A stretch of DNA of 64,000 nucleotides, from the NCBI GenBank assembly GCA_030685235.1, contig MU839088.1, forward strand, positions 496,001 to 560,000, written 5' to 3'. Below the pieces are notes generated by a model. It saw nothing but the letters and a program-made list of their open reading frames with translations. It made no database searches and had not been told where the DNA came from. Positions 34,916 to 45,651 of this stretch are shown here, in pieces (position 1 is the stretch's first letter; every line of letters begins with the position of its first letter). This DNA comes from Copromyces sp. CBS 386.78 (Eukaryota; Ascomycota; Sordariomycetes; Sordariales; Sordariaceae). The translations under genes were made by a program, and so were the position numbers.

Positions 34916-36184
34916 ATGGCTTCCGAAAAGGTCTACCGCGCCAGCACCACGGCCCCCGTCAACATTGCCGTCGTCAAGTCAGCCCAACTTTTCCCTAACT
35001 TCAGACGAACACGTGGAGAAGAGCATCTGAACTGACTTTGGCCCTTCCCCCGCAATTCCAGGTACTGGGGCAAGCGCGACACCAAGCTCAACCTCCCAAC
35101 CAACAGCTCTCTCTCCGTCACTCTCTCCCAAGCCGATCTCCGCACTCTCACCACCGCCTCCTGCTCGGCCTCGTACTCGGAAGGCGACTCCCTTCTTCTC
35201 AATGGCGAGCCCTCTGATGTGTCTGGTGCCCGCCCCCAGGCCTGCTTCCGCGAGCTGCGCACCCGTCGTGCCGCCCTTGAGGCTGCCGACCCCTCGCTCC
35301 CCAAGCTCTCCACCATGCCTCTGCGCATCGTCTCCGAGAACAACTTCCCTACCGCTGCCGGTCTCGCCTCGTCCGCTGCCGGCTTCGCTGCCTTCGTCAG
35401 GGCTATTGCCAACCTCTATGAGCTCCCTGCCTCCCCTTCGGAGCTGAGCTTGATTGCTCGCCAGGGCTCCGGCTCTGCTTGCCGCAGTCTGTTTGGCGGT
35501 TATGTTGCCTGGCGCATGGGTGAGGCTGCCGATGGAAGCGATTCCATGGCCGACCAGGTCGCGGAGGCCTCGCACTGGCCCGAGATGCGCGCTCTCATCC
35601 TCGTCGCGTCTGCCGCCAAGAAGGGTGTCAGCTCGACCTCGGGCATGCAGCAGACTGTTGCCACCTCCGGTCTCTTCCAGGAGCGCATCAAGTCGGTGGT
35701 GCCCAGGAACATGGAGATCATGGAGAAGGCCATCGCGGAGCGCGACTTTGCCGCCTTTGCTGAGGTCACCATGCGCGACTCCAACTCCTTCCACGCTACA
35801 TGCGCCGACACCTACCCTCCCATCTTCTACATGAACGACGTTTCGCGCGCCGCCATTCGCGCCGTCGAGGCCATCAACGCGGCTGCTGGCCGGTCCGTTG
35901 CCGCCTATACTTTCGATGCCGGCCCGAACGCCGTCATCTACTATCTTGAGCAGGATACCGAGGCTGTTGTTGGCAACCTCTACAGCGTCCTTGGCGAGGT
36001 GGAGGGCTGGAAGGCGTCCGCCGTTGAGGGCCTCAAGTCCAACGTTTCCTTTGACGAGAGCGTTGCCGGCTTGCTGAAGAACGGCGTTAGCCGTGTGATC
36101 ATGACCAGTGTCGGTGAGGGTCCGGTAGCGACACAGGAGTACCTGGTGGCTGAGGATGGCACCCCGGTTAAGAGCTCTTCTTAG
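34916..36184 (+). CDS. mvd1: mevalonate diphosphate decarboxylase
   Basis: Catalyses the ATP-dependent decarboxylation of mevalonate diphosphate to isopentenyl diphosphate, in the sterol and isoprenoid pathway. Exons 34916-34977 and 35062-36184 encode 394 residues, close to the 396 of the yeast enzyme. The early APVNIAVVKYWGKRD segment, split by the intron (GTCAGC donor, CCAG acceptor, phase 2), binds substrate. The GHMP-type ATP loop is NNFPTAAGLASSAAG near residue 115, followed by RQGSGSACRS with the conserved Arg. The catalytic Asp is in TFDAGPNA near residue 302. Intron position after the first 20 codons is reasonable for fungi. It is flanked by unrelated genes. Confidence 0.96.
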
Positions 36185-36956
36185 AGGAGATGGGTTCGGA
36201 AGGGGGACATTACGCGTAAGATGCTGCGCAGGTTGGATTTTAATACTGGAAAACTATTGACATAATAATGTACATACCCGGCTGTGGACATACTACCAAG
36301 GAAGGGTAAGGTAGCGAAAAGCTAGGGACATGTAAGGACAGAGCTGGTTACTGTCCCTGGTGGACAGCGTTGGCTGATTGATGTCTTGAAGGGCTAGCAG
36401 GAGTTGTTGCAATGGCAAGATGAAGACAAACTTGGCCCGTTCTTGATTTGGTTATGCTTGGTGCTCATGTTAACTTGACAGCCAAGGCATTCGAGGTCTA
36501 GAGCTACTGACTGTCAATACAGGGTATAGAGTCTTCGGGTTCAAAGTAAGGAGATTGAATCCAAAGGGGACCCGATATCATGTTCACGGCGTACCGAATA
36601 GAGCAGCATGTCAGGGGTTTGTAGCACATGCAGCGAGCATGGCACGGTCTTACGTCAGGGTACGGCAGAGCTTCCATCAGGGGGGCTTTTAAATATCGCT
36701 TGGCGTTCCTCGTCGCGACCTCTCTACACGCGAACTGTACACTTACATATGTACAACGCACCACGACGCAGTCCTCGGTAATTCCACGCGCCATTCCATT
36801 ATCAAAGAAAAAGTGCATTGATAAGGAGCTTTGGCAGTTTACACTCAACCGAGCAACTGATTGCCGCCACCCCGCGCACAGCTCGCTTCCCTGGATACAT
36901 CGTTTCTCTACTTCGACACGGGAGCTTCATCGATGTAGACAGCAGCAATCGAGACG
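36185..36956. other. intergenic region between mvd1 and the RUS-family gene
   Basis: This stretch of about 0.77 kb is probably the 3' region of one gene and the promoter of the next. No gene or RNA was recognised. Confidence 0.45.
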
Positions 36957-38582
36957 ATGAGCAGAAACATCTATGACATTGACCCAGCGGGCAATGTGTT
37001 ATGCACATATACTGGTGTTGAATCACAGGAGGATCTGAAGGCCGTATGTACTTTTGCTGATCCATCGCCCCATCCATGATGCCTCCATCCACCGTTCCTT
37101 ACCTTGTCCCGTCCCTTCCAAATTCCACAGCATCAACATAATTTCAAACCACGCCATCCAACCCCAACTCTGACAGCTTTTTGAACAGCAACGAACCAGA
37201 ATCCCCACCCTCCGCGCCCTTCTCCACGCCTTCCTCCCCGCCGGCTACCCCCACTCCGTAACCCCCGACTACCTGCCCTACCAAACGTACGACTCGCTCC
37301 AAGCCTTTTTCTCGTCAATCACCTCCTTGCTCGCCAACCGGGCCGTCCTCGAAGGCCTAGGCGTAGGCGACAGTTCCTCCTCTCCGACGGGAGCCCTGAT
37401 CCTCAAGATCGCCGGCGACACCATCTCCCGGATCGCCACCATCTTGTTTGCTCACAGGCTGGGCACGGCGATAGAACCCGAGTGTAAATTCTACCGGTTT
37501 TTAGCGGACCTGCTCAACGACTCCGCGCAGCTGTTGGATCTGCTAACGCCCGCGATGCCCTATTTTCCGAAGCTGGGAGTCATCATCTCGGCGGGGGTGT
37601 TGCGGAGCTTGTGTGGCGTGGCGGCTAACGCCTCCAAGGCTTCGCTGTCGGCGCACTTTGCGCTCAGGGGAAACCTGGCGGAACTAAATGCGAAAGAAGC
37701 TAGTCAAGAGACGGTGGTGAGCTTGCTGGGGATGTTGGTGGGGAGTCTGGTGGTGAAGATTGTGCAGGACAAGCAAGTGGTGTGGGTGTTGATGGTGGGA
37801 CTGTTGGGGACCCATTTGATGATGAATTATTGGGCGGTGAGAAGCGTGAGGTGCAGGACGCTGAATCGGCAGAGGGCGACGATGGTGGTTAGGGAGTGGT
37901 TGGAACATGGAAAGGTGCTGGGGCCCGAGGAGGTTAGTGGACGGGAGAGTATTTTGCAACTCGGGGTAGGAGGGTTTGGCAAGATGACGAGTAAATCCGG
38001 TGAGTACACGGGTACTTGCGAGTTTGGGACGTATGGGGATGTCAAAGCGTTGGCTTCCTGGAAAGGGTATCATCGGTATGAGTTTGAGACGGAGGTATAT
38101 TTTATGGGGATTTGTCATCGGGGAGGCGATTTTCTGATGAGAATTGCGTTGAAGGAAGAGCACGGCCAGAAGATGAGTGATACGAGTGCGAGTGCGAGTA
38201 GTCCGCTAGAGGCCTGGTTCGATGCTGTCAGCCACGCGTATCACTTTGACTCGGCCCTTAAGGATGGGCTGCAGAGCCATTATGAGAACGAAGTGCCGCT
38301 GCTGGGGTATACGTCCGAGGAGCAGAAGGGGACCGTGTTTGCGGCGCTGGCGGCTGCCGGGTGGGATCTGGAGACGAATGCGTTGGAAACGAGATCGCCT
38401 GTGAGGGTGAGGGTCGGAGATGGGAAGAAAGGTATGTGATATGGCTGACTGGCTGACTGCCCGACTACATCATGTTTTCTTGTCTACTTCCTTTTTGCTA
38501 ACTTGCAATATTCTCCTTCCCAGTTCTAATCCCATCGGAAAAGGATATTCTTCGACAACCACAGGTGTCCAAAAAGGATTGA
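36957..38582 (+). CDS. RUS (ROOT UV-B SENSITIVE)/DUF647 family protein
   Basis: Exons 36957-37043, 37189-38431 and 38524-38582 encode 462 residues. The DUF647 core is clear: FLPAGYPHSVTPDYLPYQTYD near residue 42, then AFFSSITSLLANRAVLEGLGVGD, a hydrophobic TILFAHRLGTAIEPECKFYR block, LADLLNDSAQLLDLL, SLCGVAANASKASLSAHFALRGN and AKEASQETVVSLLGM. Plant members take part in UV-B/vitamin B6 and auxin-related processes; the biochemical role is unclear, and the fungal function is unknown. Hydrophobic segments suggest membrane association. The second exon could begin 12 nt earlier (CAG at 37176), adding four residues; the later acceptor fits the CTGAC branch spacing better. The third exon adds a short tail. 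Confidence 0.87.
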
Positions 38583-38990
38583 GACGTCATAGGAAACAGT
38601 GAAGAGATGAGGCGTAATGGATCTCCCTCCTGGAACACCGGTACACCTAAGGAGTAACAAGACATCTGCAAAGGCAAAGTAATATGTAATTTATATAATC
38701 CAACACCAGGGAGCGACCGCTATCACCACGAAAGCCGCCTCTTTGCAGAGACCTTTCTATGTCTATCATCCTCTTTTGAACTTTTCCCCTTGTATCCTGA
38801 TGCGCTGTTTGAACGAAAGTTCATATGCCAAGACATGAGTGAGATGCAATGTTCAACCAAGCCTACTAATAATACAACAAAACCTACAAGTTTAACCAGC
38901 ACTCAGGGAAGATCTCTACCCTATGTACCTCTCAAAGTCTACTTTCAAGACCATTTCGATCTTCCTCCTCTCCACGCCCCTTCTCCCTTC
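38583..38990. other. convergent intergenic region
   Basis: This stretch of about 0.4 kb lies between the 3' ends of two convergent genes. Nothing specific was seen. Confidence 0.45.
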
Positions 38991-39941
38991 TTAGTTCAAC
39001 CCAACAGCGCTCAAAGCCCTCATCTTGATCCCCTCCCACGTATTCAACTTGGGCCTGACATCCAAATAAAAGTTCAGCTTCCCCGCGCCCGTCTTATCGT
39101 TATTCTTTCCGGCATAAAAGTCAATCACGTAATCCACCCGCGTGCCACACCGATCCACGATCCAATCATGCCTATCAAACGGCGCCGTGTACCCCAGCAG
39201 GGTATTCAGCCTGGCTTTCGGAGTCATCCGCTTGCTCTCGCCCATGAAGCTCTGCAGCTTGGGACCTTCCGCACACCCACACCCTTCGACAAAGGGTTTC
39301 TCCCACCGCAGAATCTCCGCCCACGCCCGCTCGTTGACCGCGTTGTGGATCGGCACCACCGTCTTCATGTCGGCCGCGCTGGCGCCGTCGTGACCCTTGC
39401 GCTTCATGGCTTCGTAGAATTGTTTCTCGGAGGGGTACACCCAGTTGCCGGTGGCGGTGTCGGCGCCCGTCTCTTGCTCGGAGTTGGAGGGGCAGGCAGA
39501 GGGGCCGGTGGTGGCGGCGCGGGGGATGGAGGAGATTTCACGCTGTTCACCGAGGTTAGGTTGGGGAGCGGCGGCGACACTGGTTGTTGTGGTAGAACCG
39601 GAGAAGGGGAGCAAGGAAGACCATGATGATGGTTGCGAAGAGGGAGGAAGCGTCGCAGGGACTGCTGTTTGTTGCGCCGGCTGGGGGATCTGGGATTGAG
39701 GAGTCGTTGCTGGTGGTTTCTGTTGCTGTTGTTGTTGGACGGCTGCTGGTGCTGGTGCTGGTACTACTGGCGTCGTGAAGGCGTGCTCGGGCGATGGTGT
39801 CGTCGAGCCACCCGCCGCGGCCGCGGCCTCTTGTGCGGCTTTTGCCTGCTTTGCCTGTTGCAACCACAGCTCGCGCGTCTTGTGGTCGACGGGGCACTTG
39901 TCCTCGTTGCCGGCGCCGGCCTGTCCTGCCATTTCTTTCAT
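38991..39941 (-). CDS. holocytochrome c-type heme lyase, probably the cytochrome c1 form
   Basis: Mitochondrial intermembrane-space enzyme that attaches heme to apocytochrome c or c1. Single exon, 316 residues. The N-terminus has the CPV heme-regulatory motif in KCPVDHKTRELW; a second, partial motif is ACPSN near residue 150. A Pro/Gln/Ala/Ser-rich spacer of about 110 residues separates them. The catalytic domain includes NWVYPSEKQFYEAMKRKGHD, VVPIHNAVNERAWAEILRWE, PKLQSFMG, and FDRHDWIVDRCG with the His used for heme binding. The GCGCAEGPKLQ stretch made me favour the c1 lyase (CYT2 type) over the c lyase (CYC3 type), but I am not certain. The start could be the second ATG three codons in. 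Confidence 0.88.
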   Translation of the reverse strand: MKEMAGQAGAGNEDKCPVDHKTRELWLQQAKQAKAAQEAAAAAGGSTTPSPEHAFTTPVVPAPAPAAVQQQQQQKPPATTPQSQIPQPAQQTAVPATLPPSSQPSSWSSLLPFSGSTTTTSVAAAPQPNLGEQREISSIPRAATTGPSACPSNSEQETGADTATGNWVYPSEKQFYEAMKRKGHDGASAADMKTVVPIHNAVNERAWAEILRWEKPFVEGCGCAEGPKLQSFMGESKRMTPKARLNTLLGYTAPFDRHDWIVDRCGTRVDYVIDFYAGKNNDKTGAGKLNFYLDVRPKLNTWEGIKMRALSAVGLN

Positions 39942-41513
39942 CTTGTTCGTTCGTAATGAGTTGGTGTGACTATCGGCGAGGTTTGTGAGGCGTATGCGGA
40001 TAAGCAGGGATCCTCCTCCTCTATAATCTGGATGCGACGAGATCGGGAAGTTCAGATGATCAAGTCGAGTCTCGATTTTCGGCTTTGCGACAAATTTGAT
40101 GGAGGGTGGTTTGATGCTCTAGAATTTGGCCCAGGCGTCGTCAAGGTCCAGAAACGTTGCAGGGACCGGGGAGCTGGAATCGCGAAAGAGAGGACTCGGG
40201 TTTGTGGAAACAGGAACCTTGAAAGCGAGAAGAATCATCAAGCTCCCGATTGGGTCCGGCCGCTGTTATCATCGTCAGTGTGCTATGGAGTGGAGGCTAC
40301 ACTTTTTAGTGGGGCTTTTTTGTTGATCAATTGGCCGGCCCTGTCCAGTTGTTTGGCAGCTGACAGAGACCTTCTTTCCTCTCCAGAAACCGGGCCCACC
40401 CGAGTCCGTCCTCACCGTGCTCCCGTGGTGACTGTCTGAACTCAGCACATGCGCTGGCACATGGCATCAGGCACGACACATCAATCGACCAAACCCCGGC
40501 CGGCAATCTCACAGGGCTGATCACATTCTCTGCTCAGTCCGCTTGCTTCTACACTACTGTTTCTCTCACTTGAGATTATCTCCGTAGAAGCCGAAATGTC
40601 CCCCTGTAAAGGCCTTAGTTGTACGTCACATGTTCCCACGCTGAGATGTGCTTGTGCGCAGTGCCCTTCCGAGCGCGCCGAGGTGCCTGTGGTGTGGTAT
40701 AGAAGCAAGCAACCATGAGCACATGGTGTCGATGAGACGATGCTGTTGTGTAAGTTTCTAGTTGGCTTCCCTTCTTGTGTGGTTGGTTGGTTTGAGGCCG
40801 CGAGTATACCTGAGGTTGTTTACTTGTGGCGTGGCCAATGATGTGAAGCTTGAGACCGGCGATCCCCAGCAATCCTCCGTCCAGCAGCACGGCGTGATTG
40901 TGTGGGGTTTGGTCTCACACATCGTTCTCGGCATTCGTTGACGAGCAGCGGTTGGTGTTCAGAAGTGTTTATATGTTATTCTGGGCTCGCGGGCTGACAC
41001 CCAACGCTGGGATTTCGCCCGGCTTTGGGGGTAGCCCGTTGCACTAACTATATACACAGAACCTGCATTCGTCCCTCCTCGGTCACTCAAGCCCGGATGT
41101 CCGGACAAGGCCCGGCCTCCCTTGGACGACATTTTCCCCCACCGATCCGCTAACACCGTGCCATGCTGACTAAAGCCGGAGCGTATTTCTCTAAAGCCAA
41201 ACACCGGTGAGCTCTTTGTTTTCTTCTAACGCCAATGCAGTGCTGTCCATGGATAATCTGATATACAAACTTTGCTCGGTTCAAAATCGTGTGAAGCAAT
41301 CAATGGTGATCGTACGCTTGTGTGTGTGTGGTGTGAGAGGGGATAAGGATAGCGCTAGATGATTGGGGAGATCTCAAGAGTAGGCCCATCCCTAGGTCAA
41401 AGGGGGGTGGTATTGGCATTTCTCATAAGGTTCGCTGCGTTGTGTCGGTCGTTTTCGGTCCGATATCGATCTTGATAAACAACCCGTCTAGTCTATGTTG
41501 ATTTCTCTCGCGT
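39942..41513. other. intergenic region between two minus-strand genes (1.57 kb)
   Basis: It should contain the heme lyase promoter and the 3' flank of the next gene. Open frames here are short and without recognisable domains. Confidence 0.5.
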
Positions 41514-42030
41514 TTAAGCAAAGCCACAGCCGGTCTCAATAGCCTCAATCTCGGCCTCGGTGAGAGGCTGGCGACGGAAGCGGGCGGGGAGCTCGTTGCG
41601 GTCAAAGTAGAGGCCCTGAGGAGGCTTGACGGGGCCGAGAGCCGCACCGGGAGAGCCACCAACGCCGGCCTCCTCACGACCGATGGTCTTGCGAAGGGGA
41701 CCATGCTGCTGGGCGTGCTGGCGGTAGGCGCTAAAGGTGGTAGAAGAACCCCAGTTGGAGGGGAGCGAGTTGGTGGGAGAGGCAGGGTGAGGCTTGGGAG
41801 TGTGGTCGACGGAAGCTGTTGGACAAAGAGCAGGCAGTCTGTCAGCACGTCATTCGAAAACACCAAGGTTGCCTGCCCATGGAGTGGCACATGCACCACA
41901 CCCGGAATGCTCGGAGGCGCAGGAGGAGGAGGAACATACCAGGAATGGTTCTGCGACCGAGGAACTTGATGGAAGGAACACGCTCAGCGTGAGCAGCAGC
42001 AGCGCGGAGGACTCTGGTGGCGGCGAACAT
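41514..42030 (-). CDS. YMR-31/Kgd4-type mitochondrial protein
   Basis: Small mitochondrial protein of 130 residues, first described as a small-ribosomal-subunit component in fungi and later as the subunit that tethers the E3 component of 2-oxoglutarate dehydrogenase. Exons 42030-41940 and 41815-41514; intron of 124 nt (GTATGT donor, ACAG acceptor, phase 1). Residues 1-25 have several Arg and Ala, as in a mitochondrial presequence, followed by the KFLGRRTIP motif. The next block, HTPKPHPASP, is the most recognisable. The C-terminus ends with LPARFRRQPLTEAEIEAIETGG, typical of the family. The length matches other fungal members. Confidence 0.85.
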
Positions 42031-44654
42031 GGTTGCGGTTTTGAGGGTTGGGTGTGTTGACGTTGGGAGACGGTGACAACAGTGACTTGTGTAGGGCTGC
42101 ACTCGGAGGCGGAGGCGGGAAGGCTGGGCTGTCGACTGGACCGGTTGACAAATTTTCCCGGTTTTTCAGGGGCAATAAGTCAAGTGGATAACCTGAAGTG
42201 CGGTTGTTTTTTTTTTGTTTGGGTATTCCACCAAAGAAAAAAAAGACGCCAGGCAGGGTGACGATGGTTGTGGACAGCGGGAGGTCGAAGGGGCGGGCAG
42301 GAACGGTTGAGTGGACAGCTATAGGCAAGACGGTTGGACAGTTGAACGGCAGCGGCCGGGGCGGAGGAGATGGGACCAAAGGAGGGGTTGAAGTTAGGTT
42401 TGGACTCGTTGACTCTCGAGACTCGCGGCCAGGACGAGACTGTAGCGGACAACGTGGAGTGAGGGCGGCGCGAGATTTATTACTGTTTCTTTGTAATTGA
42501 CAGTTGGCTGTCTTCGAACCCGGCCTGTGCAGCTGCTGCAAAGGGCACACCTTCCACAGGCAGTCCACTTTTCACAAGCTGCCGAAAATGGAGAACAGGC
42601 TGCATATGAAAATTGTCCAAGGCAGCCCACTTGCCTTCAGCCAATAACAACACTCGTCCGGTGACCCCCGCCCGTGTTCGTTGGGCCGCGGACGGGGTAG
42701 CGTAGTAGCACTTGGACATTGGAGTAGCGCTAATTGGTGCTAAGGCGTTACTACGGCGCAACAGCGCCCCGAGAGCCGGACTGCACTTGGTCACCAAACT
42801 GGAAACTCTTTTCAAACGGGGGGATGCATTGAGAACATGCCATTTCCCACCAACATTCGCCCACTCTGTCGTCGACCATTGTGTGAAGCTCGGGTAGGAA
42901 ACAGCACACGAACCTCCATTCTCGCAAATTCCGATCTAATTGCACCATCACCTTAATGCACCCTCAGAACCCGACCCTCTGTCTAGAACCCCTCCTGCCT
43001 CTTCAGATTGGTCCTCCGATATTGTCCGTTGCATGGAAGGTTGGGTTACATGTTAACCAGAGCTGCTGCCCCGCACGGTTACCAATCACACAAGGCCAGA
43101 AAAGGAAATCTAAACCGGCCGTGACAAGCATTGCCAAGTTCTCGGAACGTCGTCACTGAAGAGCTCTGAATGGCTGAGTTAGCTGTCGAGAGATAAGGTT
43201 CCCAAGGTGTTTGTAACAGGTGTGAATAATTCACGTATTCGTAGGTAGCCAACGACTGAACTAGCCGTTCATGTCCGGATTCTCGTTGCAACTTCCACTT
43301 GCACATCTCCAAAATTTTGTTCCCCCAAATCCCCCCGCCATCATGTTTCCGACGCATCGGTGCCCGCCGCTGGACCAGCATCATCCATGGGTGACAGGCA
43401 TTTGTTTCAGCAATCGACCGTCTAGACCGGGGGGAATATACGGGGTCTAACACGACGACCGGCGGGGCAGACCGTCGCCCGCAGACGGCGCAACCGGGGC
43501 TGCACTCCCGTCCGTGGTCCGACACTCCGATAAGCATTTTCCCCCGGCTTTCCTTTCCCGTTTGTTGCCACCCTGGGTGCGACCTTTTGGGCTGGTGCCA
43601 TGGCAAACCATCATGATGCGATTTCTCGTCTCACAAGTGGAATCATCCAATTCCAAACGCCGCAATCTTCAGCTGCGTGTCCTCTTACTCACAGTTGCAT
43701 CCCGCATCCGAAACCGGAAGCCATCCACGTAGCAACTCCCATGGCTTCGAATGAATGATCAAATCGGCCCGACGATCGCGGCGCCAGACCTCGCACTTTG
43801 CCACACTCCCTCACACAGTAGTGCGACCGCAATCGGACCTCGCCGACACAACCCCCCTCGAGACATTCGAGGCTCGCAAAGCTAGTGGGTACGGGCAGTT
43901 GAAGCACGCGATACATATTACACCTTTGCCGGGTAACAAAGGTTAATTCGGTACTTCCAGCCTACAGAACACCAGGATTCATCGCTGGGGTAGGCAAAGC
44001 TATTCTGTAGCATGCTGCCTGCTGCCACCGATCTGCACTAACGGCGAATTCACAAGATTTAACCTTTTTTTCCCCCAGTAGAGGTGTACAGTGTAGGTAT
44101 ATATAAAGCGGGAGTTTGAAACAGGCAACGACAAGTGGAAGGACGAACACTTTGGCTTCCACTGGACTTGCATCGTTTGGCGCATCCTGGCTGCCCGTAC
44201 ATGGATAATCACCGCACTAGAAACTCGCAAAACCCAGTTTCGGGATCTGATGAGCTGGTGTTTGGGGTTATGTATGTGAGAGCTTAAACAAGCTGTCCGC
44301 ATTGCTTGGCCGATGCTGGCAGATCCCAAGACCGATCATGAAGTGCCGAAACGTCTTATCATCCATGCGTTCGCCGACAAACAGACACTGGGTGTTCTTG
44401 CCAAGAGAATGGAAGGAATGATAGTGATTCACTGACCTCCCAAGTCTGTGGGGCCGCTCAGCCACCTTGAATTTTGGCAGGTTTCAAAGATAGCCTCAAC
44501 CGAGCAGTCGTCAACCTCTGTTTTGTCCTACAAGACTTGGAATCCCTGACATTATACGGGAACTTTGTACTCTTTTTTTTCTTCTTTTTTTTTTTTTCTT
44601 GACATACTCACGTTGCACAGATGTGAATGGAACATTCACTGACCTGGCACATCC
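42031..44654. other. gene-free region (2.6 kb)
   Basis: Contains the upstream side of the YMR-31-like gene and a T-rich run near 44572. No frame looks coding and no RNA gene was recognised. Confidence 0.5.
44572..44600. repeat. T-rich tract
   Basis: T runs broken by a few C residues, shortly before the gag-like ORF. Confidence 0.9.
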
Positions 44655-45407
44655 ATGCCGTGTGGTAGTTGCCCCCTGCTGGAAGGTGACCCACAGGCGA
44701 TTGTTAGCCTGTCTGTTACTTGTCTATCTGACAACCAGCCAAAAGTTGCAGTACCCAAGTTAACCCTGCATCTCATTCAGTTTTTCTCCATCACACAACG
44801 CCAAAATTGGGGGTGCCGCTTCTCCTCCTTCGTAGGTCATCATGGTCACCTACCTAAGGTAGCTGCATCTACATACCGCGTACGACATCCGCATCGAACG
44901 ACCTCGGCAGCGTGTATTTCCCCGCGACCAGAACTAGACCAGCATTCTCTCCCAAGTCATCCGCGTAGCCGTCAAAACCATGAACTCAGAGGCCACACGG
45001 ATCATGTTCCACAGAAGCCAAACTGCGACGACATCCTAGACGAACTCTTCAACATCAAGACCACCAACTACCAGTCTTTGACAGCTTTCGTTTTACGACT
45101 CGACTGGCTTGGGTACAAGCTCAGAGAGCGGGGCATCGAGATGGACGACCACACCATGCAATCCCTCGTTTTGAAGGGAATGGAGCCCTGCAACAAGGAC
45201 TCGGTCGACACTCTGCGCCAGAAGATCCGTGATGGCCTCATCGACATGAACGAGTTTTGGGAAGAAGTCGGTGATGAGAGCGTCAGGGACAGGTTGCGCG
45301 TGCGCGGCAATAATGACCACCTGGAGACCTACTCGCACGACAGGAACCGTCCCTACACCGTTCATTCGCCAAATCACAATCGGCCCACGCCAAAGAGGTG
45401 GTTTTGA
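44655..45407 (+). mobile_element. copia-type gag-like ORF, probably a retrotransposon remnant or domesticated fragment
   Basis: The frame is open for 250 codons, but only the last 125 look like protein. Residues about 125-215 contain DELFNIKTTNYQSLTAFV, then a helical stretch ending GIEMDD, then LVLKGMEPCN, and then LRQKIRDGLIDMNEFWEE. This pattern resembles the gag (UBN2-type) domain of Ty1/copia retrotransposons. There is no zinc knuckle, protease, integrase or reverse transcriptase following it, and no terminal repeats were seen. An ATG at 44980 in a neighbouring frame suggests that the beginning may be shifted by a frame or spliced. It could be a decayed element or a small host gene with a gag-like domain. 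Confidence 0.4.
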
Positions 45408-45651
45408 TGGCATAGTATGCCTTTATTCAATATCAGAGGCAGCTACGTGAATGACTGGAAAGCACGAAAAACAAGGACTAATATACTAATGACAATCTGA
45501 TATCCTCCCTTTCAACCCTGCGTGACACGCATAATTCATAACCGTTACACATAACCCATCGCTGACGTGACACATCTAGGAGACTTCTTCACCAAGCCCC
45601 CGAGAGCATGAAATACGTCTTTTCCTATCCTCCATCAACCACACAAGCCCC

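Noticed and set aside
34979..35794. 271-codon minus-strand open frame over the mevalonate decarboxylase gene
   Set aside because: Antisense to a well-supported enzyme; low-complexity Gly/Arg/Glu composition.
45567..45608. GDFFTKP sequence, like the end of copia polyproteins, downstream of the gag-like ORF
   Set aside because: Too short, and only about 160 bp from the gag-like ORF, so the whole pol region would have to be missing; likely coincidence.
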